Source: Streptomyces sp. ADI95-17 (lineage in GTDB: Bacteria; Actinomycetota; Actinomycetes; Streptomycetales; Streptomycetaceae). From it: a stretch of DNA of 64,000 nt. Location: NCBI RefSeq assembly GCF_003846175.1, contig NZ_ML123045.1, positions 693,822-757,821 on the forward strand, given 5' to 3'. Of the stretch, positions 24,528 through 32,622 are shown piece by piece. Each line of letters starts with the position of its first letter. The stretch's first letter is position 1. The notes under the pieces are model-generated. The model was not told where the DNA came from. It saw nothing but the letters and a program-made list of their open reading frames with translations, and searched no databases. The position numbers and the translations under genes were made by a program.

Positions 24528-25371
24528 CCGTTGCTTTCCGCGCCTTCTGATCCGTCGCCCCCACTGACCGTCCGAACCCTACCGGGGCGAGGAACAGCGC
24601 GAGGGTGGGGATCAGATACAGCGCCCACACCGTGATCTGGAGAACGGTCGGGTCGGGCTGGAAGTTGAACGTGCCCTTCAGCAGCGTGCCGTACCAGCTG
24701 TCCGGCGGGATCGTGGCGCTGATGTCGAACGCCTGGTTGTGCAGACCGCCGATGAACTCCGCCTCCTGGAGGTCGTGCACGCCGTACGCGAGGACGCCCG
24801 CGGCGACGATCACCAGCATTCCGCCGGTCCAGGTGAAGAACTTCGACAGGTTGATCCGCAGCGCACCCCGGTAGAACAGCCAGCCCAGCACGACGGCGGC
24901 CGCGATCCCGAGGAGCGCGCCGATCATCGGGTGCCAGCCGTCGTCCGCCGCGTGCACCGCACGCCACACGAACAGCGAGGTCTCCAGCCCCTCCCGGCCC
25001 ACCGCGAGGAGCGCCGTGGCGACCAGCGCACCGGTGCCCATCGCGAGCGCCGCGTCCAGCTTGCCGTGCAGCTCCGTCTTCAGGTGCCGCGCGGTGCGCC
25101 GCATCCAGAAGACCATCCAGGTCACCAGGCCGACGGAGACGATCGACAGCGAACCGCCCAGCGCCTCCTGGGCCTTGAACGTCATCTCCTGCGAACCGAA
25201 TTCGAGCCCGGCGCCGAACGCCAGGCTGACGACGACCGCGATCCCGACACCGATCCAGATCGGCACCAGCTTGTTCCTGTTGCCGGTCTTCACCAGATAG
25301 GCGATGAGGATGCAGACGACCAGGCTGGCCTCCAGGCCCTCGCGCAGGCCGATCAAAAAGTTGCTGAACAC
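24400..25371 (-). CDS. efeU: EfeU, FTR1-family iron permease
   Basis: 323 residues from GTG at 25371 (AAAGGAGCACCGGAAC precedes); the longer open frame upstream is a shadow of efeB. About seven membrane helices, with both FTR1 RExxE-type iron motifs: LREGLEASLV (about 8) and GREGLETSLFVW (about 138). Imports iron through the cytoplasmic membrane, coupled to EfeO and the haem peroxidase EfeB. The last 43 residues are a charged Gly/Asp/Ala-rich tail whose DNA also encodes the lipoprotein signal peptide in another frame. Confidence 0.93.
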   Translation of the reverse strand: MFSNFLIGLREGLEASLVVCILIAYLVKTGNRNKLVPIWIGVGIAVVVSLAFGAGLEFGSQEMTFKAQEALGGSLSIVSVGLVTWMVFWMRRTARHLKTELHGKLDAALAMGTGALVATALLAVGREGLETSLFVWRAVHAADDGWHPMIGALLGIAAAVVLGWLFYRGALRINLSKFFTWTGGMLVIVAAGVLAYGVHDLQEAEFIGGLHNQAFDISATIPPDSWYGTLLKGTFNFQPDPTVLQITVWALYLIPTLALFLAPVGFGRSVGATDQKARKATDEKPEADSAGDGARDGDGAVGDGERLRDGARRAGSGTGGNQV

Positions 25372-25400
25372 GTTCCGGTGCTCCTTTCTGTTCCGACCCG

Positions 25401-26675
25401 TTACGAGAACAGCGCCCGGCCCCACCAGTCGTCCTTGTCGCGGACGCCCGGCGGGACGGCGAAGTGCGCCGAACCCACGTGCTGGATGTACTCGTTGAGT
25501 GCGTCGTGCGCCGCCAGGCGCCGTTGCAGCGGAATGAATGCCTTGCGGACATCGCGCTGGTAGGCGATGAAGAACAGCCCGGCGTCGAGCCGGCCCAGGC
25601 CGTCCGTGCCGTCGGTGAAGGAGTAGCCGCGGCGCAGGATCGTCGCGCCGCCGTTGCTGTCCGGGTGGGCGAGCCGTACGTGCGCGGTCGGCAGCATCGC
25701 CTTCAGGAACGGCTCGTCGCGCTCCTTGGACCTGCCGACCGGGGCACCCTCGCCCTTGTCGCGGCCGAAGACGTCCTCCTGCTCCTGGAGCGGGGCGCGG
25801 TCCCAGGTCTCGATGTGCATCCGGATGCGGCGGGCGACCAGGTACGACCCCCCGGTCATCCAGCCCGCGTCGTCCTTCCCGCCGACCCAGACGTGCTTGT
25901 CCAGGGCGGCGGTGTCGGTGCCGGAGATGTTCCGGGTGCCGTCCTTGAAGCCCATCATGTTGCGCGGGGTCTGGGCGTCCGGCGTCGTCGAGGACGTCTT
26001 GCCGAAGCCCAGCTGGGACCAGCGGATCGCGGTGCGGCCCATGCCGATCCTGGCGAGGTTGCGGATGGCGTGCACCGCGACCTGCGGGTCGTCCGCGCAC
26101 GCCTGGACACAGAGATCGCCGCCGCTGCGCGCCGCGTCGAGGTTGTCACCGGGGAACTTCGGCAGGTCGACGAGCGCCTCGGGGCGCTTGTCCTCCAGGC
26201 CGAACCGGCCCTTGGCGAAGAGCGAGGGGCCGAAGCCGATGGTGAGGGTGAGCCGGGACGGCTTGAGCCCCAGCGCCTCACCGGTGTCGTCCGGCGGGGC
26301 CTCGGCGAGACCGCCGTACGCCCCGTCACCGACCGCGTGACCGGCCGTCATCCGCTCCGCCGCCCGCGTCCACTCCTTGAGCAGCGCGATCAGCTCGGCC
26401 CGGTCCTTCGTCGTCACGTCGAACGCGGCGAAGTGCAGCCGGTCCTGCACGGCGGTGGCGATGCCCGCCTGGTGCGCACCGTGGAACGGCACGGCCGCAC
26501 CGCTGTCCGCGGCCGGCACCGCGTCGCTGCCCGGACGCACCGCGGCGACCGCGCCACCGGCCGCGACGGCGCCGAGCGCGAGCCCGGCCCCGCCCCAGCC
26601 GAGCAGTGCCCGGCGGGACGGTGCGGGGCCGGAGGTCTCCTCGGGGGTCTGAGCGGCCTGTGTCTGCTCGGACAT
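25401..26675 (-). CDS. efeB: EfeB, Tat-exported DyP-type haem peroxidase/deferrochelatase
   Basis: 424 residues from ATG at 26675; an upstream in-frame GTG at 26699 overlaps the efeO stop and is an alternative. Tat signal PSRRALLGWGGAGLALGAVA (about 19-38). Dye-decolourising peroxidase signatures: GFKDGTRNI (GxxDG distal motif, about 222), proximal-His block AHVRLAHP, and LRRGYSFTDG with FIAYQRDVRKAFIPLQRRLA. Exported folded with haem; oxidises Fe(II) or helps move iron to EfeO/EfeU. It lies between efeO and efeU (29-bp gap to efeU). Confidence 0.93.
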   Translation of the reverse strand: MSEQTQAAQTPEETSGPAPSRRALLGWGGAGLALGAVAAGGAVAAVRPGSDAVPAADSGAAVPFHGAHQAGIATAVQDRLHFAAFDVTTKDRAELIALLKEWTRAAERMTAGHAVGDGAYGGLAEAPPDDTGEALGLKPSRLTLTIGFGPSLFAKGRFGLEDKRPEALVDLPKFPGDNLDAARSGGDLCVQACADDPQVAVHAIRNLARIGMGRTAIRWSQLGFGKTSSTTPDAQTPRNMMGFKDGTRNISGTDTAALDKHVWVGGKDDAGWMTGGSYLVARRIRMHIETWDRAPLQEQEDVFGRDKGEGAPVGRSKERDEPFLKAMLPTAHVRLAHPDSNGGATILRRGYSFTDGTDGLGRLDAGLFFIAYQRDVRKAFIPLQRRLAAHDALNEYIQHVGSAHFAVPPGVRDKDDWWGRALFS

Positions 26676-26695
26676 GACCGGAGCTTTCCCGCTCG

Positions 26696-27832
26696 TCACT
26701 TCGTCACCGCGGCGGCGAGCCGGGACAGCGGCTCGGCCAGCGCGTTGACCGCGTCCGACAGTTCCTTGCGGTCCGCCTTGCCGACCTTCTCGTACGAGGT
26801 GAACTCGTAGGAGCCCTTGTCCTTGCGGTACTTGTCCAGCAGCGTGTTGAGCTCCGCGAACCGCTTGTCCAGGGTGGCCGTCAGCGCCGCGTCGTTCTTC
26901 GAGGCGATCGGCTTCAGCAGCTCGTAGGACTTCTCCGCGCCCTCGACATTGCCCTTGAAGTCGACCAGGTCGGTGTGGCTGTAGCGCTCCTCCTCACCGG
27001 TGACCTTGCCGGTGGCGACCTCGTCGAGGAGCTCCTTGGCACCGTTGGCCATCGAGGTCGGGGTGATGTCCGCCGTGCCGACCCGCTTCTGCCAGTCGAG
27101 CAGGTCCTTGTAGAGGGCCGGCGCGAGGGCCTTCTCCTCGGCGCCCAGCTTCTTGTCCTGCCACAACGCCTTCTCCAGGCGGTGCCAGCCGGTCCACTTC
27201 TGGCCGTCCTCCAGGCCGTCCTCGCGGATGTCGACCTTCGGGTCGATGTCGCCGAAGGACTCGGCGACCGGCTCGGTGCGCTCCCAGCCGAGCCGGGAGT
27301 CGGCGTAGATCTTCTTGGCGGCCTCGATGTCGCCGGCGGCGACGGCGTCCGTGAACTTCTTGGCCTTCGGCAGCGTCTCGTCGGCCTGGGCCTGGACGTA
27401 GGTGCGGTACTCCGCGACGGCCTTGTCCATCTCGGGGCTGCGCTTGGCCGCCTTGCCGCCGGTGACCTCCAGCTTCTGCCGGATGCCGTGGCCCTTCATG
27501 CCGGGCTTGCAGGCGATCTCGTACGAACCGGCCTTGATCTCGGCCGTGATGTTCGCCTTGGTGCCGGGGCCGATGTTCTCGCGCTCGGCGACGATGCGGT
27601 CGTCCGGGAACAGGACGTAGACCTCGGTGACCTTGGATCCCTTGTTCTGCACGGCCAGTTCGATGTGACCGGCCGGAACCTTCTTCTTCGACACCTCGCA
27701 GGAGTCGTCCTTCGCGACGACCTGGAGGGCGCCGTCGCCCTTGCCGTCGGTCTTCTGTGCGCAGCCCGTGACGGCGGTCAGAGCGGCCACCGTGGCGGCA
27801 GCGGTGACGACGGAGAAACGAACGGCTCGCAT
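26696..27832 (-). CDS. efeO: EfeO, iron-binding lipoprotein (cupredoxin plus M75/imelysin domain)
   Basis: 378 residues. The lipobox AVTGC is near residue 24. An N-terminal cupredoxin-like domain (about 30-125: VPAGHIELAVQNKGSKVTEV, AGSYEIACKPGMKGHG) is followed by the M75 imelysin-like helical domain (about 135-375) with the HxxE motif WTGWHRLEKALW (about 214). Binds Fe and/or Cu outside the membrane and delivers iron to EfeU. First gene of efeO-efeB-efeU-lipoprotein, with a DtxR-like iron box upstream. Confidence 0.93.
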   Translation of the reverse strand: MRAVRFSVVTAAATVAALTAVTGCAQKTDGKGDGALQVVAKDDSCEVSKKKVPAGHIELAVQNKGSKVTEVYVLFPDDRIVAERENIGPGTKANITAEIKAGSYEIACKPGMKGHGIRQKLEVTGGKAAKRSPEMDKAVAEYRTYVQAQADETLPKAKKFTDAVAAGDIEAAKKIYADSRLGWERTEPVAESFGDIDPKVDIREDGLEDGQKWTGWHRLEKALWQDKKLGAEEKALAPALYKDLLDWQKRVGTADITPTSMANGAKELLDEVATGKVTGEEERYSHTDLVDFKGNVEGAEKSYELLKPIASKNDAALTATLDKRFAELNTLLDKYRKDKGSYEFTSYEKVGKADRKELSDAVNALAEPLSRLAAAVTK

Positions 27833-27901
27833 ACGGGCTCCACAAAGGACGAAGGAGAAGCGGGAGAAGATCGGGACAAAGGCTGGTGAGGCGGACCTAA
27901 C

Positions 27902-27920
27902 TTAACCGAGGCTTACCTGA
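27902..27920. promoter_or_regulatory. DtxR/DmdR1-like iron box before efeO
   Basis: TTAACCGAGGCTTACCTGA agrees at 13 or 14 of 19 positions with the actinobacterial iron-box consensus TTAGGTTAGGCTAACCTAA, about 70 bp before the efeO start. Predicts repression of the efe operon when iron is plentiful. Confidence 0.7.
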
Positions 27921-28022
27921 GCGATACCCACCCGTGCAGTGATTCAGCTCTCATCCCGGCGGCCCGGGAACGAGGTGATCACGGACGACCCATGGGAGTC
28001 CCACGAAAGGGTCAAGCGATGG

Positions 28023-28862
28023 TCAAGCGTCTCTGGTCGGTACCACGAGCGGCGCCCCGGTCCGCGGATGCGGGAACACCTCGACCGGCTGCCGGTAGAC
28101 CGCGCCGAGCAGCTCGCCCGTGAACACCCCGGCGGGCGGCCCCGCCACCGCGATCCGCCCGTCGTGGAGCACGGCCGCACGGTCCGCGTACGCCGCCGCG
28201 AGCCCCAGGTCGTGCAGCACCACGACGACCGCGTCCCCGGCGGCGGCCCGCTCCCGGCAGATCCGCAGCACCAGCTCCTGGTGGCGCAGGTCGAGCGCGG
28301 CCGTCGGCTCGTCGAGCAGCAGCAGCCCGGCGCGCTGTGCCAGCACCCGGGCCAGTGCGACCCGGGCCCGTTCGCCGCCGGACAGGGCGGAGAAGGGGCG
28401 TTCGGCGAACTCGGTGACCTCGGTCGCCGCCATCGCCGAGGCCACGGCGGGATCGTCCTCGTCCGCCCGCTCCGTACCGGCCCACGGGGCCCGCCCCATC
28501 CGTACGACGTCCGCCACCGGGAACGGGAACGACAGGGCGGCGGACTGCGGCAGCACGGCCCGGCGCAGCGCCAGTTCGGCGGCCGACCAGTCGGTGACCG
28601 GGCGCCCGTCGATCCGCACCTCGCCGTGCTCGGCGGGCAGATCGGCGGCCAGCGCCGCCAACAGGGTCGACTTGCCCGCCCCGTTGGGCCCCACGAGCGC
28701 CAGCACCTCGCCCGCCCGGGCGGTCAGGTCGATGGAGTCGAGCACCGGCCGCTGCCCCAGCCGCACCCGCAGCCCGCGCGCCTCGGCGACGGGGGAGCCG
28801 GGGGCGACGGGAGCGGGCAGCAGCCGCCCCCGTACCCGGAACGGATTCTTCAGGGCCCTCAT
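28023..28862 (-). CDS. hmuV: Haem/siderophore ABC transporter ATP-binding protein (HmuV-like)
   Basis: 279 residues from ATG at 28862, which overlaps the permease stop by 4 bp (ATGA), fixing the start. Walker A GPNGAGKSTLL (about 49), Q-loop RRAVLPQSAAL, signature FSALSGGERARVALARVL, Walker B GLLLLDEPTAALD and switch VLHDLGLAAAYADR. PRMGRxPW-like VVRMGRAPW is typical of haem/B12/siderophore importers. Cytosolic motor of HmuTUV. The last gene of hmuTUV. Confidence 0.92.
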   Translation of the reverse strand: MRALKNPFRVRGRLLPAPVAPGSPVAEARGLRVRLGQRPVLDSIDLTARAGEVLALVGPNGAGKSTLLAALAADLPAEHGEVRIDGRPVTDWSAAELALRRAVLPQSAALSFPFPVADVVRMGRAPWAGTERADEDDPAVASAMAATEVTEFAERPFSALSGGERARVALARVLAQRAGLLLLDEPTAALDLRHQELVLRICRERAAAGDAVVVVLHDLGLAAAYADRAAVLHDGRIAVAGPPAGVFTGELLGAVYRQPVEVFPHPRTGAPLVVPTRDA

Positions 28863-29962
28863 GCCCAACCACCTTGCTTGCGACGGGTCCTGCGCAGCAG
28901 CCAGAAGAAGAACGGGCTGCCGAAGAGCGCGGTCAGCACACCGAGCGGCAGCTCGGCGGGATCGGCGACGGTACGGGCCGCGAGATCGCCCACCACCAGC
29001 ACCAGGGCGCCGCCGAGCGCGCTGCCGGGGATCAGGAAGCGATGGCCGGGACCGTTCGCCATCCGGAGCAGATGCGGCACCAGCAGTCCCACGAACGAGA
29101 TGATCCCGGCGACCGCCACCGCGGCGGCGGTCAGCAGCGCCACGACGAGCACCAGCACGATCCGGAGCCGTTCGACATCGACCCCCAGATGCCGGGCGGG
29201 CCGCTCGCCGAGCGCGAGCAGGTCCAGCTTCCGGGCGTGGAAGGGTGCGACGAGCAGCCCGAGCACCGCGCACGGCAGCACCGCGAGCACCTTGGGCCAG
29301 GTCGCCTGGGCCAGCGAGCCCAGCTGCCAGAAGGTGATCTGGGAGACCTGAGCGTTGTCGGCGAAGAAGATGAACAGCCCGATCAGCGCGCCCGCGAAGG
29401 CGTTGACCGCGATCCCGGTGAGGATCAGCGTCACCACCTCGGTCCGCCCTCCCGACCGGGACAGCGCGTACACCAGCAGCACGGTGACGAGCCCGGCGGC
29501 GAACGCGCAGACGGTGACGGTCCAGTTGCCGAAGAAGCTCAGCCCGAGCGCGATCGAGGCGACCGCGCCGACCGCGGCGCCGGAGGAGATCCCGATCACC
29601 CCGGGCTCGGCGAGCGGATTGCCGAACACCCCCTGCATCAGGGCGCCGGCACAGCCCAGCGAGGCCCCGACCAGCAGGGCGAGGACCACCCTCGGCAGCC
29701 GTACGTTCCACAGCACGCTCTCGCCGACCCGGTCCAGCGCGGCCCCGCCGAGGCCGAGCCGGTGCTGGACGGAGCCGAGGACGTCGCCGAGCGGGATGCT
29801 GTACGCGCCGAGCCCGGCGGACAGCAGACAGCACACCAGGAGGGCGGCGAGCAGCCCGGCGGTCAGCGCGAAGGCGGGGGAGCGCCGGGGCTTCGGGGCC
29901 GGTGTGCGGTCCGGGGCGGTGGCGGCCCCGGTGCGGATGTGTTCCGGGGACGAGGTGGTCAC
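28859..29962 (-). CDS. hmuU: FecCD-family haem/siderophore ABC permease (HmuU-like)
   Basis: 367 residues from GTG at 29962, overlapping the binding-protein stop (GTGA). About ten membrane helices; conserved FecCD blocks RLPRVVLALLVGASLGCAGA, MQGVFGNPLAEPGVIGISSG, VFWMR-equivalent FWQLGSLAQATW, LGVDVERLRI, and GIISFVGLLVPHLLRMANGP with HRFLIPGSALGGA. The BtuC-type channel subunit for haem or ferric siderophore import. Translationally coupled to both neighbours. Confidence 0.93.
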   Translation of the reverse strand: MTTSSPEHIRTGAATAPDRTPAPKPRRSPAFALTAGLLAALLVCCLLSAGLGAYSIPLGDVLGSVQHRLGLGGAALDRVGESVLWNVRLPRVVLALLVGASLGCAGALMQGVFGNPLAEPGVIGISSGAAVGAVASIALGLSFFGNWTVTVCAFAAGLVTVLLVYALSRSGGRTEVVTLILTGIAVNAFAGALIGLFIFFADNAQVSQITFWQLGSLAQATWPKVLAVLPCAVLGLLVAPFHARKLDLLALGERPARHLGVDVERLRIVLVLVVALLTAAAVAVAGIISFVGLLVPHLLRMANGPGHRFLIPGSALGGALVLVVGDLAARTVADPAELPLGVLTALFGSPFFFWLLRRTRRKQGGWA

Positions 29963-31041
29963 TTGTCCGCCCCGTCCCGCGGGTAGAGCTGCGCGATCAG
30001 TTCGCTCAGCACCCGGTCGGTGCGCGGGCCGTAGTTCAGCAGCACGCCGTCGTCGATGGAGACGATCCGCCGGTCCATCCCGGCCGGGGTCTCGGCGACG
30101 CCCGGGATCTTCACGAGCCCGTCGACGCCACCCACCGATTCGAGTCCCTTGGCCATCACCAGGATGGCGTCGGGGGCGGCCTTGGCGAGTGCTTCGCTGG
30201 TGATGGCGGTGAAGTCCTTCTTCAGCCCGGACGCCTTGCCCGCGTCGACGGCCCCCGCCGCTTCGAGCAGCGAACTCGCCCCCGACTCCCGGCCGCCCAG
30301 CAGATACACCGAGGCGGAGCCCCGCAGATAGAGGAAGGCGACCCGGGGCTTCCCGTCCCCGTCCGCCGGGGCGGGCACGGACTTCCGCACGGCGTCGATG
30401 CGCGACCGGGTGCGCGACTTCAGTTCGGTGCCCGATTCCGGTACGCCCAGGGCCGCCGCCACGGTGTCGATCCGGCGGCCGACGTCGGACAGCTGCTTGG
30501 CAGGTGCGACGACGACGAGCGGAATGCCGGCGTCCCGGATCTGGTCGATGGCCTCCGCCGGGCCGGTCGTGGTCTCGGCGAGCACGACGGTCGGCTTCAG
30601 CGACAGCACGCTCTCCGCCGAGACGTCATGGGCCCGGGTCACCACGGGGAGTTTCGCGGCCTGTTCGAAGGTGGCGGTGATGTCACGGGCCACGACCCGC
30701 TTGCCGAGGCCGAGGGTGAAGACGATCTCGCTCAGCCCGCCGGTCAGCGGCACGATCCGGTCCGTCGAGGCGACGGTGACCTCGGCGCCGTCGGCCGACT
30801 TCATCGTGACGGGCAGCTGTGGCCGCGGCGCGGTGGCCAGCGGCTCGATCCGGTCGGCAGCGGCCTCCGGAGTGGACCCGGTGGCGGGAGCGCCCCGGTC
30901 CGTACCGGCGCCGCAGCCCGTCAGGGCGAGGGCCAGGGCGAGGGCGGCGGCCAGGATGCCGAGCGGTCCGCGGGCCCCGGCCCGGCCGCGCCCCGGCCGC
31001 CGGTCGGCACCCGGCGGGGCGAAGTCCTGCGAGAAGCGCAC
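29959..31041 (-). CDS. hmuT: Haem ABC transporter substrate-binding lipoprotein (HmuT-like)
   Basis: 360 residues from GTG at 31041 (AGGACGG upstream); an N-terminal extension further upstream would run through the iron box and is rejected. Long basic leader, hydrophobic core and lipobox ALTGCGAG near residue 36. The class III binding-protein fold begins STDRIVPLTGGLSEIVFTLG (about 103), with KRVVARDITATFEQAAKLPV, RAHDVSAESVLSLKPTVVLA, and IVSIDDGVLLNYGPRTDRVL. HmuT homologues use a Tyr and His to hold haem. First gene of hmuTUV, divergent from htaA with a shared iron box. Confidence 0.92.
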   Translation of the reverse strand: MRFSQDFAPPGADRRPGRGRAGARGPLGILAAALALALALTGCGAGTDRGAPATGSTPEAAADRIEPLATAPRPQLPVTMKSADGAEVTVASTDRIVPLTGGLSEIVFTLGLGKRVVARDITATFEQAAKLPVVTRAHDVSAESVLSLKPTVVLAETTTGPAEAIDQIRDAGIPLVVVAPAKQLSDVGRRIDTVAAALGVPESGTELKSRTRSRIDAVRKSVPAPADGDGKPRVAFLYLRGSASVYLLGGRESGASSLLEAAGAVDAGKASGLKKDFTAITSEALAKAAPDAILVMAKGLESVGGVDGLVKIPGVAETPAGMDRRIVSIDDGVLLNYGPRTDRVLSELIAQLYPRDGADK

Positions 31042-31139
31042 TGGGGCACCGTCCTGTCGTTCCTGTCGTCTGCGAGGGGCAGTTGGTCCTGGTATGCGAG
31101 TGATGCGGGGGCAGGGGTCCACCGTAGAACCCGCATGGC

Positions 31140-31158
31140 TTAGGTTAGCCTTACCTGA
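31140..31158. promoter_or_regulatory. DtxR/DmdR1 iron box in the hmuT/htaA divergent promoter
   Basis: TTAGGTTAGCCTTACCTGA matches the iron-box consensus at 16 of 19 positions. It lies 23 bp before the htaA start at 31182 and about 100 bp before hmuT, so it can control both divergent haem-uptake transcripts. Confidence 0.8.
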
Positions 31159-31181
31159 CTTTCGAGACCTCGGAGGGGTCC

Positions 31182-32582
31182 ATGCTGTCGTCCAGACGTG
31201 CCCGCGCACTCACCGTCGCGCTTCTCGCGGCCGTGCTGGGAGCCCTGCTCCCGGCCACCGCCGCGCAGGCGGAGGGCCGCACGGTGCAGGGCGGCCGGCT
31301 GGACTGGGGCATCAAGTCCTCCTTCCAGAGCTATGTCACCGGACCCGTGGCGAACGGCAGTTGGAGCCTGACCGGCGGCGCCGCCACGGTCGGCGGCAGC
31401 CAGTTCCGCTTCCACTCCGCCACCGGTTCCTACGACCCGGCGACCGGCGCCTTCAGCTCGGCCTTCGCGGGCGGGGTCCACTTCCTCGGCCACCGCAAGT
31501 CCGACGGCAGCCATGAGCTCGACCTCACCATCAGCCGCCCCACCGTCCGCATCGCGGGCGGCAGCGGAACCCTGTACGCCGACGTGGTCGGCAAGGACCG
31601 GGGGACCGGCCGGGTGACCTCGGCCGCCCAGGTGCCGCTCGCGACGCTCGGTCTGTCCGGGATCGACATGAAGGGCGGCTCCACCCCCATCGCCCTCCGC
31701 GACGTCCCGGCGACCCTGACCGCACAGGGCGCGAAGTCGTTCGCCGGCTACTACACGGCAGGCACCCCGCTCGACCCGGTCAGCCTCTCGGTGGACACCT
31801 CCGCCCCGGCCGGGAAGCCGGCCGCCACCGAGTCCCCCGGGAAGGAGAAGGAAGCGAAGAAGGCCGGCCCGGCCGCCGGGCGCTTCGAGGACGCCGCCGT
31901 CGACTGGGGCGTCCGCCGGACCTTCCGCGAGTACGTCACCGGCTCCATCGGCAAGGGGAAGTGGACCCTGGCCGAAGGGGCCCAGGACGGCGGGGCGCTG
32001 TTCCGCTTCCCGAAGGGCAAAGGCACGTACGACCCGAAGAAGCAGACCCTGGACGCCGGCTTCGCGGGCAGCGTCCACTTCACCGGGGCCGACGGGCTCG
32101 ACCTGGAACTGTCGGCCGTCAAGGTCCGGTTGGCGGCGGGCAGGGGCACGCTCCTGGCCGACGTCCACAGCGACGGCGACCGGGACAGGGCCGTCCCGCT
32201 GGTCACCTTCACCGCGAAGGACTTCGCCCCGAAGGACGGTCTCGCCGTCCTCACCGAAGCCCCCGCCACCCTCACCGCCGAGGGCGCCGAGGCATTCGGC
32301 TCGCTCTACCGGGCGGGCACCGCGATGGACCCGGTCTCACTGGCCGTCGCCGTCGACGCCGGGGCCGAACTGCCCGCCCTGCCCGACCTCGGCAGCGACC
32401 CCGGCCCGTCGTCCGGGCCGTCCGCCCCGGCCACGGAGAAGCCCGCCCCCGCCACCGCGGCGTCCGACACCGGTACCGGCACCGTCCTGTACCCGGTCCT
32501 CGGCGGCGCCGCCCTGCTCGTCGCCGCGGCGGTCGCGTTCGGCCTCGTCCGCCGCCGCGCCGCCCGGCAGAACAACGACTGA
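31182..32582 (+). CDS. htaA: HtaA-domain haem-binding surface protein with membrane anchor
   Basis: 466 residues, start supported by GGAGGGGTCC. Sec signal to about residue 30 (TAAQA). Two HtaA domains: about 37-205 (RLDWGIKSSFQSYVTG, GGVHFLGH, AGYYTAGTPLDPVSL) and about 240-405 (AVDWGVRRTFREYVTG, GSVHFTGADG, GSLYRAGTAMDPVSL), joined by a Lys/Glu/Pro linker. A Pro/Ala/Ser stalk leads to a C-terminal helix (VLYPVLGGAALLVAAAVAFG) and RRRAAR. HtaA domains bind haem through conserved Tyr and His; this protein probably relays haem to HmuT. Domain 2 lacks the Gly-His seen at the equivalent place in domain 1. Confidence 0.9.
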   Translation: MLSSRRARALTVALLAAVLGALLPATAAQAEGRTVQGGRLDWGIKSSFQSYVTGPVANGSWSLTGGAATVGGSQFRFHSATGSYDPATGAFSSAFAGGVHFLGHRKSDGSHELDLTISRPTVRIAGGSGTLYADVVGKDRGTGRVTSAAQVPLATLGLSGIDMKGGSTPIALRDVPATLTAQGAKSFAGYYTAGTPLDPVSLSVDTSAPAGKPAATESPGKEKEAKKAGPAAGRFEDAAVDWGVRRTFREYVTGSIGKGKWTLAEGAQDGGALFRFPKGKGTYDPKKQTLDAGFAGSVHFTGADGLDLELSAVKVRLAAGRGTLLADVHSDGDRDRAVPLVTFTAKDFAPKDGLAVLTEAPATLTAEGAEAFGSLYRAGTAMDPVSLAVAVDAGAELPALPDLGSDPGPSSGPSAPATEKPAPATAASDTGTGTVLYPVLGGAALLVAAAVAFGLVRRRAARQNND

Positions 32583-32622
32583 CCTCCCCCTCCGCACCAT
32601 CCCCCCGTTCCTGAGGAGACCA

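Noticed and set aside
24400..26100. 566-codon frame joining efeU to upstream sequence
   Set aside because: The upstream 243 codons are a shifted reading of efeB. The GTG at 25371 has a good ribosome-binding site and the family N-terminus MFSNFLIGLREGLEAS-like.
28012..28872. Alternative 286-codon frame over hmuV
   Set aside because: It lacks Walker motifs; the ATPase motifs are in the 28023 frame starting at 28862.
29959..31209. Longer HmuT start at 31209
   Set aside because: It would translate through the iron box and place 56 polar residues before the signal peptide.
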